From: Rhynchopus euleeides
Taxonomy: Eukaryota; Euglenozoa; Diplonemea; Diplonemida; Diplonemidae
Direction of reading: 5' to 3'
Length of the DNA stretch: 64,000 nt
Assembly (NCBI GenBank): GCA_963210315.1
Contig: OY723274.1
Span: 558,001 to 622,000 of the forward strand
Position 1 is the first letter of the stretch, and the number at the start of each line of letters is the position of its first letter. Positions 18,963-27,882 of the stretch are shown in pieces. Under the pieces are notes generated by a model that searched no databases, was not told the origin of the DNA, and was given only the letters and a program-made list of their open reading frames with translations. The position numbers were made by a program, and so were the translations under genes.

Positions 18963-19868
18963 TCACAAGTCGAACGTCTGCGTGGTACTCGGGGGGCTTG
19001 AACTTGTCCCGCATCTGGCGATGAAGTCGGGAGCATCGTCAGACAGGTCGCCCTTGTAGATGTTGCTTCTCGGGCTGTGTGTGTCATTCTGGAGACACGC
19101 GCTGTCCTCCAGCTCATAGACAACGGCGCCAGGGCCGTCGTGTTGTGGCACACGTGCTGTGGTGGCACGCAGCATCTCGCGCACAGCACCCGGTGGTGCC
19201 TCCGCCGTGTACAGGCACCGCACGTGCATCGACAGCGCCACATGCCGCAACGCAAGGCTCGCCTCCACAGCACCGCCTGACGCAGTCACGAAGCGCTGCC
19301 GCACCGTCCCCACGTCACCGTGCTCGACAGTCCCGCTCGCGATGCCAAGCGTCGCCACCGCCTGCCCTTCACCGTGCTGCAGCTCACGCCACTGCTGGAA
19401 CAGAGCGACGGCGTGCTGCTGTCTGTTGTGGGGAACACCTTTTTCATCGGGTGGAACTTCGGGAAGATGGTGCCAGCACACGCAGAGAGCGCACTGCGGT
19501 TTGCACGGCACAATACACGAAAGCGCGTTATCGTCCTCGCCCAGAGACAGGCTGCTGAGTGTGGTTGCGGCGACTGTTGCATCATGTCGTGAGGTGCTGC
19601 GCATCATCACCACAGCATCGCTTCTCTGTGACGCAGATACAGACCCTCGTAGGACCGACTGTACAAGGCACGGTGCAGGTGCGTGCAGAGGACGGCCCTC
19701 ACGGCCCTGCAGGGAGGCAGGCCACACGCTGCACACAGGCACAGGCTCGCTCACACCCTTCAGCTTGGTGGGCACCGCGTTGCCTGCATGCACACCGACA
19801 CACCCGGACACGCCACGCACAGTCGCCCACAGCTCCGCAGGCACCGCAACTGCACCAGGCACACACAC
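18963..19868 (-). pseudogene. Truncated cyclase copy: C-terminal domain only, with an internal inversion
   Basis: An open frame of 301 codons covering the part of the full-length gene from just after the N-x3-R motif of the first cyclase domain to the stop. The catalytic first domain and the membrane region are missing. A 120-bp block (19389-19508) is inverted relative to the full copy at 20686-20805, yet the frame stays open because 120 is a multiple of 3 and the reverse strand has no stop. The remaining sequence is nearly identical to the full copy, including the C-terminus TTQTFDL. I call it a pseudogene because no start of the parental gene remains, although a short product cannot be excluded. 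Confidence 0.85.
19389..19508. other. 120-bp inverted segment within the cyclase fragment
   Basis: The plus strand here reads like the minus-strand coding sequence of the full gene (GWNFGKMVPAHAE in forward orientation). Junctions are CACG/CC on the left and GG/CACA on the right, the same junctions as in the uninverted copy at 20686-20805. No long flanking inverted repeats are visible. Confidence 0.92.
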
Positions 19869-19871
19869 AGC

Positions 19872-21198
19872 CTCGAGGCAAGGGTGAGGCAGCGTGAAGC
19901 TGAACTGCTCAATTACCCCAGCTCAGCCAACTGAAGATCCAGCTGCCTCCATCAAAGCCCTGACTGACACGTCAAAAAAAAGACATTGGTATAACACACA
20001 CAAAGACACAAAATAGTCAGGCCGCCCCAAGAGGCTTGAGGGCTGTGTGCGTGCAGAAACACCTAACATCACAGAAAACAAGCTCGTGGAAGGCGGCCCC
20101 TGTGAGGCCCCTGTTCTTTTGCTGAACGCTTCCACCACTTCAGACCTCCCACTGGCAGTTGTGTTCGTCCTGGAAAAAACGGATGCCGGGAAAAATCGAA
20201 ATCAAAATACTGAATGGGGGTAATACACACGCATGCCGAAAAAACACCCCGCACCGATGTCACAAGTCGAACGTCTGCGTGGTACTCAGGGCGCTTGAAC
20301 TTGTCCCGCATCTGGCGATGAAGTCGGGAGCATCGTCAGACAGGTCGCCCTTGTAACCGTTGTGTCTCGGGGTGTGTGTGCCGTTCTGGAGACACGCGCT
20401 GTCCTCCAGCTCATAGACAACGGCGCCAGGGCCGTCGTGTTGTGGCACACGTGATGTAGTGGCATGCAGCATCTCTCGCACAGCACCCGGTGGTGCCTCC
20501 GCCGTGTACAGGCACCGCACGTGCATCGACAGCGCCACATGCCGCAACGCAAGGCTCGCCTCCACAGCACCGCCTGACGCAGTCACGAAGCGCTGCCGCA
20601 CCGTCCCCACGTCACCGTGCTCGACAGTCCCGCTCGCGATGCCAAGCGTCGCCACTGCCTGCCCTTCACCGTGCTGCAGCACACGCCGTGCAAACCGCAG
20701 TGCGCTCTCTGCGTGTGCCGGCACCATCTTCCCGAAGTTCCACCCGATGAAGAAGTTGTTCCCCACAACAGACAGCAGCACGCCGTCGCTCTGTTCCAGC
20801 AGTGGCACAATACACGAAAGCGCGTTGCTGACCTCGCCCAGAGACAGGCTGCTGAGTGTGGTTGCGGCGACTGTTGCATCATGTCGTGAGGTGGTGCGCA
20901 TCATCACCACAGCATCGCTTCTCTGTGACGCAGATACAGTCACAGACCCTCGTAGGGACAACCGTGAAAGGCACGACTGTACAAGGCACGGTGCAGGTGC
21001 GTGCAGAGGACGGCCCTCACGGCCCTGCAGGGAGGCAGGCCACACGCTGCACACAGGCACAGGCTCGCTCACACCCTTCAGCTTGGTGGGCACCGCCTTG
21101 CCTGCATACGCACCGACACACCCGGACACGCCACGCACAGTCGCCCACAGCTCCGCAGGCACCGCAACTGCACCAGGCACACACACAGCCTCGAGGCG
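19872..21198. repeat. Tandem duplication, unit 2 (inside the full-length cyclase gene)
   Basis: Homologous to 18413-19871 at high identity, apart from indels. The duplication breakpoint in the coding region lies at CCTCGAGGC, where the full gene continues with CGTGAAGCC and unit 1 is fused to the start of the next repeat. Confidence 0.85.
19975..20052 (-). repeat. A-like motif in the cyclase 3' flank (copy 2)
   Basis: On the minus strand this reads AGCCCTCAAGCCTCTTGGGG, then CGGCCTGACTATTTTGTGTC, ending ACGTGTCAGT. It is even closer to the start of array segment A, including the terminal ACGTGTCAGT. Confidence 0.75.
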
Positions 21199-22584
21199 TG
21201 AAGCCACGTTCACCGTGTGTCCGAAGTAGTCCACACGCCCGGTCAGCGTGTTCGTCTCCAGCGTCACAGCACCCTCGTTCACACCGACACGCACCGTCAG
21301 CCCGCCCCACAGCTCTGTCGGGTTGCAGATCCCGACCTCCAGCAGCGCAGCAGGCCACTCCGCCGCAAGCAGGTCCTCCTGCACCTTTTGTTTGTGCGCA
21401 CCTGTGCGTGTATGGGTGTCCATACGTGCGCTGCCAACAGTCTTTTTTACCGTGACCTGAGCAGGTTATAGCAAAGCACACACCCGCATGTGCATTCTCG
21501 AACGCAACCATGAAGGCGTCCCCGATTGTCTTCACCTCGTACCCGCCCCACGCAGACAGTGCGCACCGCATCACCGCGTTGTGAACCACCAGCGCCTTCT
21601 TCATCGCCTCGGGTGCCGCCTCCCAGATCGATGTGGACGCACGGATGTCGGTGAACACGATTGCCGCATGCTCGCTCTTCGCACCAGGTGCGGCCCCAGG
21701 TGGCACACAGGGCTGCCCAGCACCGTCAGGTGTGTGATGCTGCTCCTCCAGCAGCACGGCAGGGAGGTACGGCCGGTACGCACGCAGGTTCTGCTCCAGC
21801 CTGCGAAGTGCCTCGTGCATCGCAGCAGGCAGCCGTCCCTCCGCCTCCGCCTCCTGCAGCATCTCCGCCACGGTGTCGACGTCGTAGCCGCCAGAAGCTG
21901 TGCAATCGCCTCCACAGTCTCGATGGTACGTCCCATCGACGCCTTCTCCTTCTCGGCTGATTCTGCGAACCCGCGTGTGGCGACGAGGTCTACCAGCAGC
22001 ACACAAAGCGATGATAGCACCTCAAACCAACTCTTCATCGCACTGACCGGACACGGTGGGTGTGTGCACTCGACGGCCTCGAGAATGCGTTCCCACCTGG
22101 CAGAGCCGGGTGCTGTTCCAGGCAGGTCAAACAGCCCGAAGCGCAGGTCGGTCTCCGCCACGCTGATAACGACCCACAGGGCCGCAAGTGCTGTCAGTCC
22201 TGTGGCGAAGCGACTGCCGAGACCAACAACCAGCGACAAGTCTGCGAGCAGCACAAAGCCGGACCAGGTGGGCTGACTGCCGATGCTGCGTGCATTCAGG
22301 TCCACCAGCATGGTGATGAGTGCCATACCCATGATGTACGCACGCACGATGTTGTGTTTCAGGTGCACGCCGCACACACACAGGGTAACGATCACGACAT
22401 GGCACACCAAAGCGACTATATTCAACGTAACGGTCAGCGGCCAGCGTGGTACGAACCACGTCAGCACAATATGTATCAGGGCGAGTGTCGAGCTGATGAG
22501 GAAAATCAGGCGCCTGTCGCTGCGTGCCTTGCCCTGCAGCCTCCCGTCCAGCGAGATGACGCGTTCATACCAACCCATCCTCAT
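20260..22584 (-). CDS. Membrane-anchored class III nucleotide cyclase with two cyclase-homology domains (one frameshift)
   Basis: Starts at the ATG at 22584. The first roughly 200 residues contain about six hydrophobic segments, then a linker. The first cyclase domain (about 21720-21150) has both metal aspartates (VFTDIRAST; GYEVKTIGDAFMVAF) and the transition-state N-x3-R in HTVNVASRLEA, so it looks catalytic. A second, degenerate cyclase-like domain follows (about 20860-20420: SVVGNNFFIGWNF, GIASGTVEHGDVG). The product would make cAMP or cGMP from ATP or GTP at a membrane; the substrate residues do not settle which. Two disruptions occur: a 1-nt frameshift near 21893-21905, within a GGCGG run, and an 82-nt insertion (21385-21466) that may hold an intron. 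The frameshift may be a real mutation or an assembly error. Confidence 0.85.
21385..21466 (-). other. Interruption in the first cyclase domain, candidate short intron
   Basis: The frame changes between GVCFAI and VQEDLLAAEW, which are normally about one residue apart in this family. A GT-AG intron of 49 nt (21402-21450, donor GTAAAAAAG, acceptor CACGCACAG) or 55 nt (donor at 21456) restores the frame but leaves about 10 extra residues. Exact removal of the excess would need about 79 nt without GT-AG ends. Introns do occur in this genome (see 61774-61880). Confidence 0.55.
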
Positions 22585-24437
22585 TGTACGCCAGTCTCAC
22601 ACCTGCTGACCTGGTGACGGGCTGCACGTGCAAGCTCCACTTTTGGGGGAGGGGGTACCAGGCTGCGAAAATATCGGTATCCCCGCTGGGTTGTGAAGTG
22701 ACGGCAAAACGATGCAACAAACCAATTACTGCCGAAAGTTGTTTTGTTGGAACGCAGACCCCACTGTTTGTGTACACTCCCCGGTCCGATGAAGTGGTGT
22801 GAGTGGGGCCGCACGATCCAGCAGAAATTTTCCCCAGTTGGGCTACGCCGAACTAACAAATGCAGAAGCGCTATTTCTGGGCCGTAACCCGCAACCCGAC
22901 TTTATTTCTGAAGGGGGTCCCCTGTAACGCTGGAGCTACTTCCAGTGACCTTAGGTACGACCTCATATGACCCAAAAGCGGATTTTCCCTGTGGATAACT
23001 CGCCCGGCAGTGACTTGGCTCACTGGTGGCAAGGCACCTGATCCCCGTGGCGCCCTCTAACGACAGGCAGGACCATGTCCTGCCCGCCTGCCCCACTCGT
23101 GGGCAGCCGGGCACAGTCACACCAATCCCAAGACGTGCGACGGTACTCCGATGTAGGAGGTAGGCCTCAATGGGTGCCTGCGCACACGTGCGGGTTCCCT
23201 CTCGGTCGATGCCTGGGTGAAATCATTCGCCCTGTGGGATTACAATTTCGGATTCCAATGACCCAAAAATCGCAATTCTTCCTGTTAGGTTGCTACAAAC
23301 TTTCCCCACAAGTTTGCTGTGATTTTTTTGTGTTGGTCTTGTGATTTTTTAAACCCTGTGCCTGGAATGTTGACCGAGTTAGATAAAATTTTCAGTGCAA
23401 TCCTTCAGCACCTCCCCCCTAGATTTTTAGGTTTTCTTGACCCAATGGTCGAAATCTGCGACATCGTGGAAATCCCGGGGACATGTCGAATTCGAAAATT
23501 TTGGGTCAAAAAACCCCAGGGGGGGGGACCCTTTGGTTTCACCCCCTGCTGGGGGGCCTGGTGGGCGTTCAGGTGTGCTGAGACCCTTCGGGTTCTGACA
23601 GAGTGCAGCAATGGTAATCAACCGTCGTGAACGTACTTTCGTGCCGGCATGGCTATCCATGGGCACTGTGGCATGTCGCCGCATCCGTTCCGATCACAAG
23701 TGCCAGAGGTAAATCAGGAGTCCTGGTCCAGTGCAGGCACCTGCGCTGCAGATACCCAAGGGACTGTTGTCCACAAAAATGCACACACAAGGACATCAAC
23801 TGACCGAGGCAATGCACCTCGCAGCCTATCGATCCGATTCGGGGCACCAAGCCTCACGAGCTGGTCACGCGATACCAGGTTACTCTGCGTGGCATATTCC
23901 GTGCAGCCGAAATGGCTTGGGCAGCAGTGCACAGGGGACTTCTGCTACACTGCGACAGGACAACCCAAGCACGTGCCGCGTACATCCGGGGGTAAAGTTG
24001 AATGAGGAAGATCAGTGGCTTCTGGGAGGAAGAGGGCGACCGCGTCCACGTCGCGGATAGCACACTCAGCACACGAGCGGGCGTTGCATGAAATCCCCCA
24101 TGTGTACACAGGGGAAATCGGCCTTTTAGGGGACCTGGTCAGGAATAAAAATTCCCACACATATTTTTCGACTTCCTGAGGCCAAAAACCGGTGTTCCTG
24201 GACCCAGATGTGACATCTGGATGACATAATAAAAATACAGAGTGCCTTAGAGGCGCGCGGGACATTTTTTTGGGGATCGTGGCTGGGGACCCCCTATTTT
24301 GGGGGATTTCCCGTAGGTGGAAAATGTCGATTTTCCAGTTTTAAATCATTCTGGGGGCACCTGCGGGGCCATATTTTGCATTTTCAGACAGGGGACCTAT
24401 ACCCTACAAACCCGATTTTCGGGTTTTTTGACCATTT
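22585..24437. other. Spacer without a supported gene
   Basis: Lower-GC sequence with T-rich runs. The piece around 23310-23370 contains, in inverse orientation, the string ATTCCAGGCACAGGGTTT, also found at 48837-48857, and a stretch shared with 25444-25470. It therefore holds parts of dispersed repeats, but no domain-bearing frame. Confidence 0.5.
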
Positions 24438-24572
24438 TATTATCGAGGGTCAACTCCAGCTTGTTGATGTTTCGGATCTCTCTATCCTCAACATCCTTTA
24501 CCACACACGTAAGGTTGTTCCAACATATTGATAGACATCTTTCGGTATGCACATCCATCAAGATAATACATA
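24438..24572 (-). repeat. Repeat X, copy beta, part 1 (right half of X only)
   Basis: Nearly identical to 41626-41760. On the minus strand it keeps an open frame (RCLSICWNNLTCVVKDVED) with one amino-acid change against the 41.6-kb copy. Its left edge coincides with a T-run where the copy at 48640-48803 ends. It is interrupted on the right by the TA-target MITE. Confidence 0.85.
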
Positions 24573-24917
24573 CCGTATACGTAAATATTTTGGAACGTAA
24601 ATATTATGGAACGTAAATATTATGGAACGTAAATATTTTGGAACGCTGGTGGGTTGGCGTTCCAGATTTTTTTCGTTCCATAATATTTACAGGGCTTTCT
24701 GCGACTCGGGGACTTGGACCAGGTGATCGGACGGCATACAGAGTCCCTGACGGGACCTACTCGTGCACTTTTCGCGCGATTCCTGACGCAAGCCGTCCTC
24801 ACCACCGAGTCCCCAACTGGCCCTGTAAATATTATGGAACGTAAATATTATGGAACGGACCGGCCAAAAATGGGCCCGTTCCATAATATTTACGTTCCAT
24901 AATATTTACGTATACGG
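24573..24917. mobile_element. MITE with TA target duplication (Tc1/mariner-like)
   Basis: Terminal inverted repeats CCGTATACGTAAATATT at both ends, with internal direct and inverted repeats of AAATATTATGGAACGT. TA lies on each side (24571-24572, 24918-24919). The related uninterrupted sequence at about 41745-41775 reads AATACATATATGC, consistent with a single TA before insertion. There is no coding capacity. A TA duplication is typical of Tc1/mariner-type elements. Confidence 0.88.
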
Positions 24918-25046
24918 TATATCACGGATGACGTACGAATCGTAATGGTGAAATACGAATCGTGCATATCGTATTTTATATCGCATTATATCGTATACGA
25001 TTACGATATAAAATACGATATTATGCGATATTACGAATCGTTTAGG

Positions 25047-25556
25047 ATGATGCATGGCCACACGGGGTGGGCACCGGGGAAAAAGGCACCCAGCACACCA
25101 ACGAGGGGCGGCGAGACTACCACCACCACCCCAGATGAGTCACCCACTCCGAAGCCAAAGGCTCTCAAAGAGCAGCTGGCGAAGCAGAAAGCAGGGGCGC
25201 GAGTGAGCTACGTGACAGCGAAAACACGTCATGATAAGCTGCAAGGCGATGCCAAAGACGTGTACGCCGTCAAGGATGTCGCGTCTCTGCAAACCCGCAA
25301 ACCCCAGTGTTCTCCCGATGGCGAGTTTGGGGGCGAAAGTCTCCATTTGTATTTTTTCCCCCGAAAACCCGACGGCGAGTTTCGGCATTTTTTTGGGGGT
25401 TGGGGCTGTCAGGCCCTGCGAAACTTGAGAAAGTCGCAAGAAATCACAAGACCAACACAAAAAGTCGCAAAAAATCACAAGAAATTGCGGAGAATGTTTG
25501 CGTTTATTTGTGTTTTTTTGTATAGCGTATCAGTTCTCGTGCGTCGTCTTTCGTAG
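25047..25556 (+). CDS. Possible 5' exon or N-terminal fragment of the TIR-element transposase
   Basis: An open frame beginning at the ATG at 25047 inside the left end of the TIR element. The first 85 residues are Lys/Thr/Pro-rich and plausible as coding sequence; after about 25310 the frame runs into repeat sequence shared with 34.5 kb. No BED finger is recognisable. It could be the start of the hAT-like protein separated by the RT2 insertion, or an unrelated small ORF. Confidence 0.3.
   Translation: MMHGHTGWAPGKKAPSTPTRGGETTTTTPDESPTPKPKALKEQLAKQKAGARVSYVTAKTRHDKLQGDAKDVYAVKDVASLQTRKPQCSPDGEFGGESLHLYFFPRKPDGEFRHFFGGWGCQALRNLRKSQEITRPTQKVAKNHKKLRRMFAFICVFLYSVSVLVRRLS
25385..25495 (-). repeat. 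Inverted-repeat arm flanking RT2 (left)
   Basis: On the minus strand it reads CAAGTTTCGCAGGGCCTGAC followed by AGCCCCA, matching 34555-34590 in direct orientation (CAAGTTTCACAGGGCCCGAC). Related sequence also occurs near 48873-48893. It is a dispersed repeat with arms in opposite orientation either side of RT2. Confidence 0.6.
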
Positions 25557-25578
25557 ACGTTCTGTACGATGCGGATCC

Positions 25579-25668
25579 GCTAATCCAACATAGCAAACGT
25601 TTTTTTGTACTTTCATTCTAATTTTTGTACTTTCATGCTAATCCAACATAGCAAACGTTTTTCTGTAC
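25579..25668 (+). repeat. 60-bp direct repeat at the RT2 5' end
   Basis: The string GCTAATCCAACATAGCAAACG occurs at about 25580 and again about 60 bp later, each followed by a T-run and GTAC. It could be a promoter monomer, as in the 5' regions of some LINEs, or duplicated target flank. Confidence 0.6.
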
Positions 25669-25770
25669 TTCATTGGTCTCGCATCGTCTCTCCTGGCGGT
25701 GTGTGGCTGGTGGGGTCCCCCTCCCCCTCCTGCAGGAAGGCCATATCAGGCCCCCCCCCCCTCCCAAAGC

Positions 25771-27882
25771 ATGGCCAACAGCCGCTCCCAGCAGCTCGAG
25801 GCGCTGGTCCAACGGGCGAATGCCCTGTTGGACAACGACAGGTTGTCGGAAGGCGATGTGGGGGTCGTGCTGGCGACCCTCAGCCTCGTCCTCCGACTGC
25901 TCGAGCAGCAGCCGGACCCGCAGCAGCAGCAGCAGTCTCAACGCCAGCAGATGCAGCAACAACTGCCGCAGCCGCAGTCACAGCAGAATCAGCAGCCAAA
26001 ACCGCCGCAGCAACATCTACCGCAGAGCCAGTCGGAGGCGCAGCAGCAGCAGCAGCAGCAGCAGCCGCCGAAGCAGCAGAAGCAGCAGCCGAAGCCGCCG
26101 CAGCAACAACAGCAGCAGGGTCAGCCGAAGCCGCAGCAGCAGAAGCAGCAGCCGAAGCCGCCGCAGCAACAACAGCAGCAGGGTCAGCCGGAGCCGCAGC
26201 AGCAGAAGCAGCAGGTAAAGCAACAGCAGCCGAAGCAGAAGAAGCAGCAGGAGAAGTCGACAGCTTCCTCCTGGATAGACGTGGCCCGCAAGCCACGTGT
26301 CGCCCCCCTGGTCGACGCCGCGGCATGGGGCACAATCCCGCTGATGGACACGCCGGGGTACGAGCAGGTGCCCGCGGGGCTGTGGGTCGCCCCATCGGGC
26401 AAGGAGGCGGAGGAGGCGGCCAGCATGTTGCTGGATGCGGCGGGCGTGCGGGCGCACCAGAAGGAGACGCACGGCTACGTACTCCTCTGCGCAGCGCCCT
26501 TCGAGGGCGGAGAACAGCTCCCCGTCTTGATGCAGGACGGGACGCAGCGCCCGCTCTACGCGATGACGCGAGGCCAGGTGACGCTCCCTCCCTGCACCAG
26601 ACTATTTGCACAGCAGGCGGCGGAGGTGCCGAAGGCGACGACGGTGTTGACCTTTACGGTCGCCCATAAACACACCACGGGGGAGATGTGGGAGTGCATC
26701 AACGGCGACCCGTTGATGGCGATGCGCAAGCTGTGCCGGCGTGCGGTGGTGTCGGCCTGTGGCAAATCCGCCAAGATGGACAACGATCACATGTGGCGGG
26801 TGACGTCCCTTCCGGGGCGTAAAGAGATGTCGGTGCGGGTGGAGACGGGCCGTGTCAAGGCCCTGCTGGCCTCCTCAGGGGTGGACGGGTGCTTCTGGCG
26901 CACGCTGTCCTTCGACAAGGGGGGCGAGACGTTGCCGGTTGTTCGCCTCCAGCCCACCCTGTCCAGGAGGGAGGCGTTGAGCGCGATGAAGCGGGCGGGT
27001 GGTGCGGCACTGGGCCTTGCCTATGGCACGCGCGCGCTGTTCGTGCGTGCGGCGACGGCGGACCAGGTGGACACACTGCGGCAGGCGCTCGGGGACGCAG
27101 CAGCTCCGCAGGATCAGGGACCCCCGATGCAGCGGTATGTGGTGACTGGGGCTCGGGCCAACGAGCACCAGGCGGACGTGATGGGTGTGCTGACGGCAGC
27201 GGAGTGGGACGTGAAACTGTGCACGTCCTTCAGGCAGAAGGGCGGACGCACGTGCATCGTGGCGTCGGCGGCACCCCCGCAGTTTGTGCAGGTGAAGCGG
27301 CTGAGCGACCCGCCGCTGTGGATCAGGCCCGCAGGGAAGGAGGACAACCGGCCGACTCCGATGCAGCGGTACACTCCTCCTAAGGGTCAGCAGAAGGGCA
27401 AGCACGTCCGCCTGCCCGAACGCCCCGACATCGACCTGAAGGACGAGAAGGAGTTCCCCCCTCTGGGTGCGACAACCACCGCTGCGAACCCTGATGCGAC
27501 GGCGCCTACGACGACGGCTGCCATCGATGACACGGTGGAGATGGAGGGTGGCGAGCAGGAGGCGGGCAAAAAGGCCAAGCGGAAGCGGACGGACGCCGCA
27601 GACGACGACGACGGCAACTCCCAGCAAGCGCCCTCCCTGGCATCAAAGCTGATGCACGTGGTGATGTCCGCGGTGTCACCCAGCCGCAGCCGTGACGCGC
27701 CCCCGCCTGAGCACACCCATTCCTACGACACCCTCAAGCAGCCGCGCTGTCAGGTGGTGGGTGGCTTCACCTGTGATGTCTGCGAGGAGAGCCGGAACAA
27801 GGGCCAGGTACGCCGGAAGTGCCTCACTGAGGGATGCCAGGTGCACGCCTGCGCGGTGTGCTCCGCTGATGTGCGGCAGTGA
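25771..27882 (+). CDS. RT2 ORF1: poly-Gln protein with C-terminal zinc-binding motif
   Basis: 703 residues from the ATG at 25771; the frame opens earlier at 25699 but without a better start. Residues about 45-160 are Gln/Pro/Lys low complexity. A folded region of about 330 residues follows without a confident family match; its two related halves could be RRM-like folds, which I cannot verify. A Lys-rich acidic/basic segment (KKAKRKRTD) and a C-terminal Cys cluster (CDVCEES, CLTEGCQVHACAVC) complete it. By position it should be the RNA-binding ORF1 protein. It ends CAG UGA C, and the reading frame continues without another stop into the 2A-like peptide and ORF2. Confidence 0.85.
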   Translation: MANSRSQQLEALVQRANALLDNDRLSEGDVGVVLATLSLVLRLLEQQPDPQQQQQSQRQQMQQQLPQPQSQQNQQPKPPQQHLPQSQSEAQQQQQQQQPPKQQKQQPKPPQQQQQQGQPKPQQQKQQPKPPQQQQQQGQPEPQQQKQQVKQQQPKQKKQQEKSTASSWIDVARKPRVAPLVDAAAWGTIPLMDTPGYEQVPAGLWVAPSGKEAEEAASMLLDAAGVRAHQKETHGYVLLCAAPFEGGEQLPVLMQDGTQRPLYAMTRGQVTLPPCTRLFAQQAAEVPKATTVLTFTVAHKHTTGEMWECINGDPLMAMRKLCRRAVVSACGKSAKMDNDHMWRVTSLPGRKEMSVRVETGRVKALLASSGVDGCFWRTLSFDKGGETLPVVRLQPTLSRREALSAMKRAGGAALGLAYGTRALFVRAATADQVDTLRQALGDAAAPQDQGPPMQRYVVTGARANEHQADVMGVLTAAEWDVKLCTSFRQKGGRTCIVASAAPPQFVQVKRLSDPPLWIRPAGKEDNRPTPMQRYTPPKGQQKGKHVRLPERPDIDLKDEKEFPPLGATTTAANPDATAPTTTAAIDDTVEMEGGEQEAGKKAKRKRTDAADDDDGNSQQAPSLASKLMHVVMSAVSPSRSRDAPPPEHTHSYDTLKQPRCQVVGGFTCDVCEESRNKGQVRRKCLTEGCQVHACAVCSADVRQ

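Larger units (their letters stand above)
18413..19871. repeat. Tandem duplication, unit 1 (cyclase 3' portion plus flank)
   Basis: Starts CAAGGGTGAGGCAGCGTGAAG and continues to CCTCGAGG at 19871. Unit 2 starts with the same sequence at 19872. It contains the cyclase 3' flank and the last 301 codons. Relative to unit 2 it has an extra block of roughly 190 bp (repeat D, 18517-18708) and an internal 120-bp inversion (19389-19508). Confidence 0.85.
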
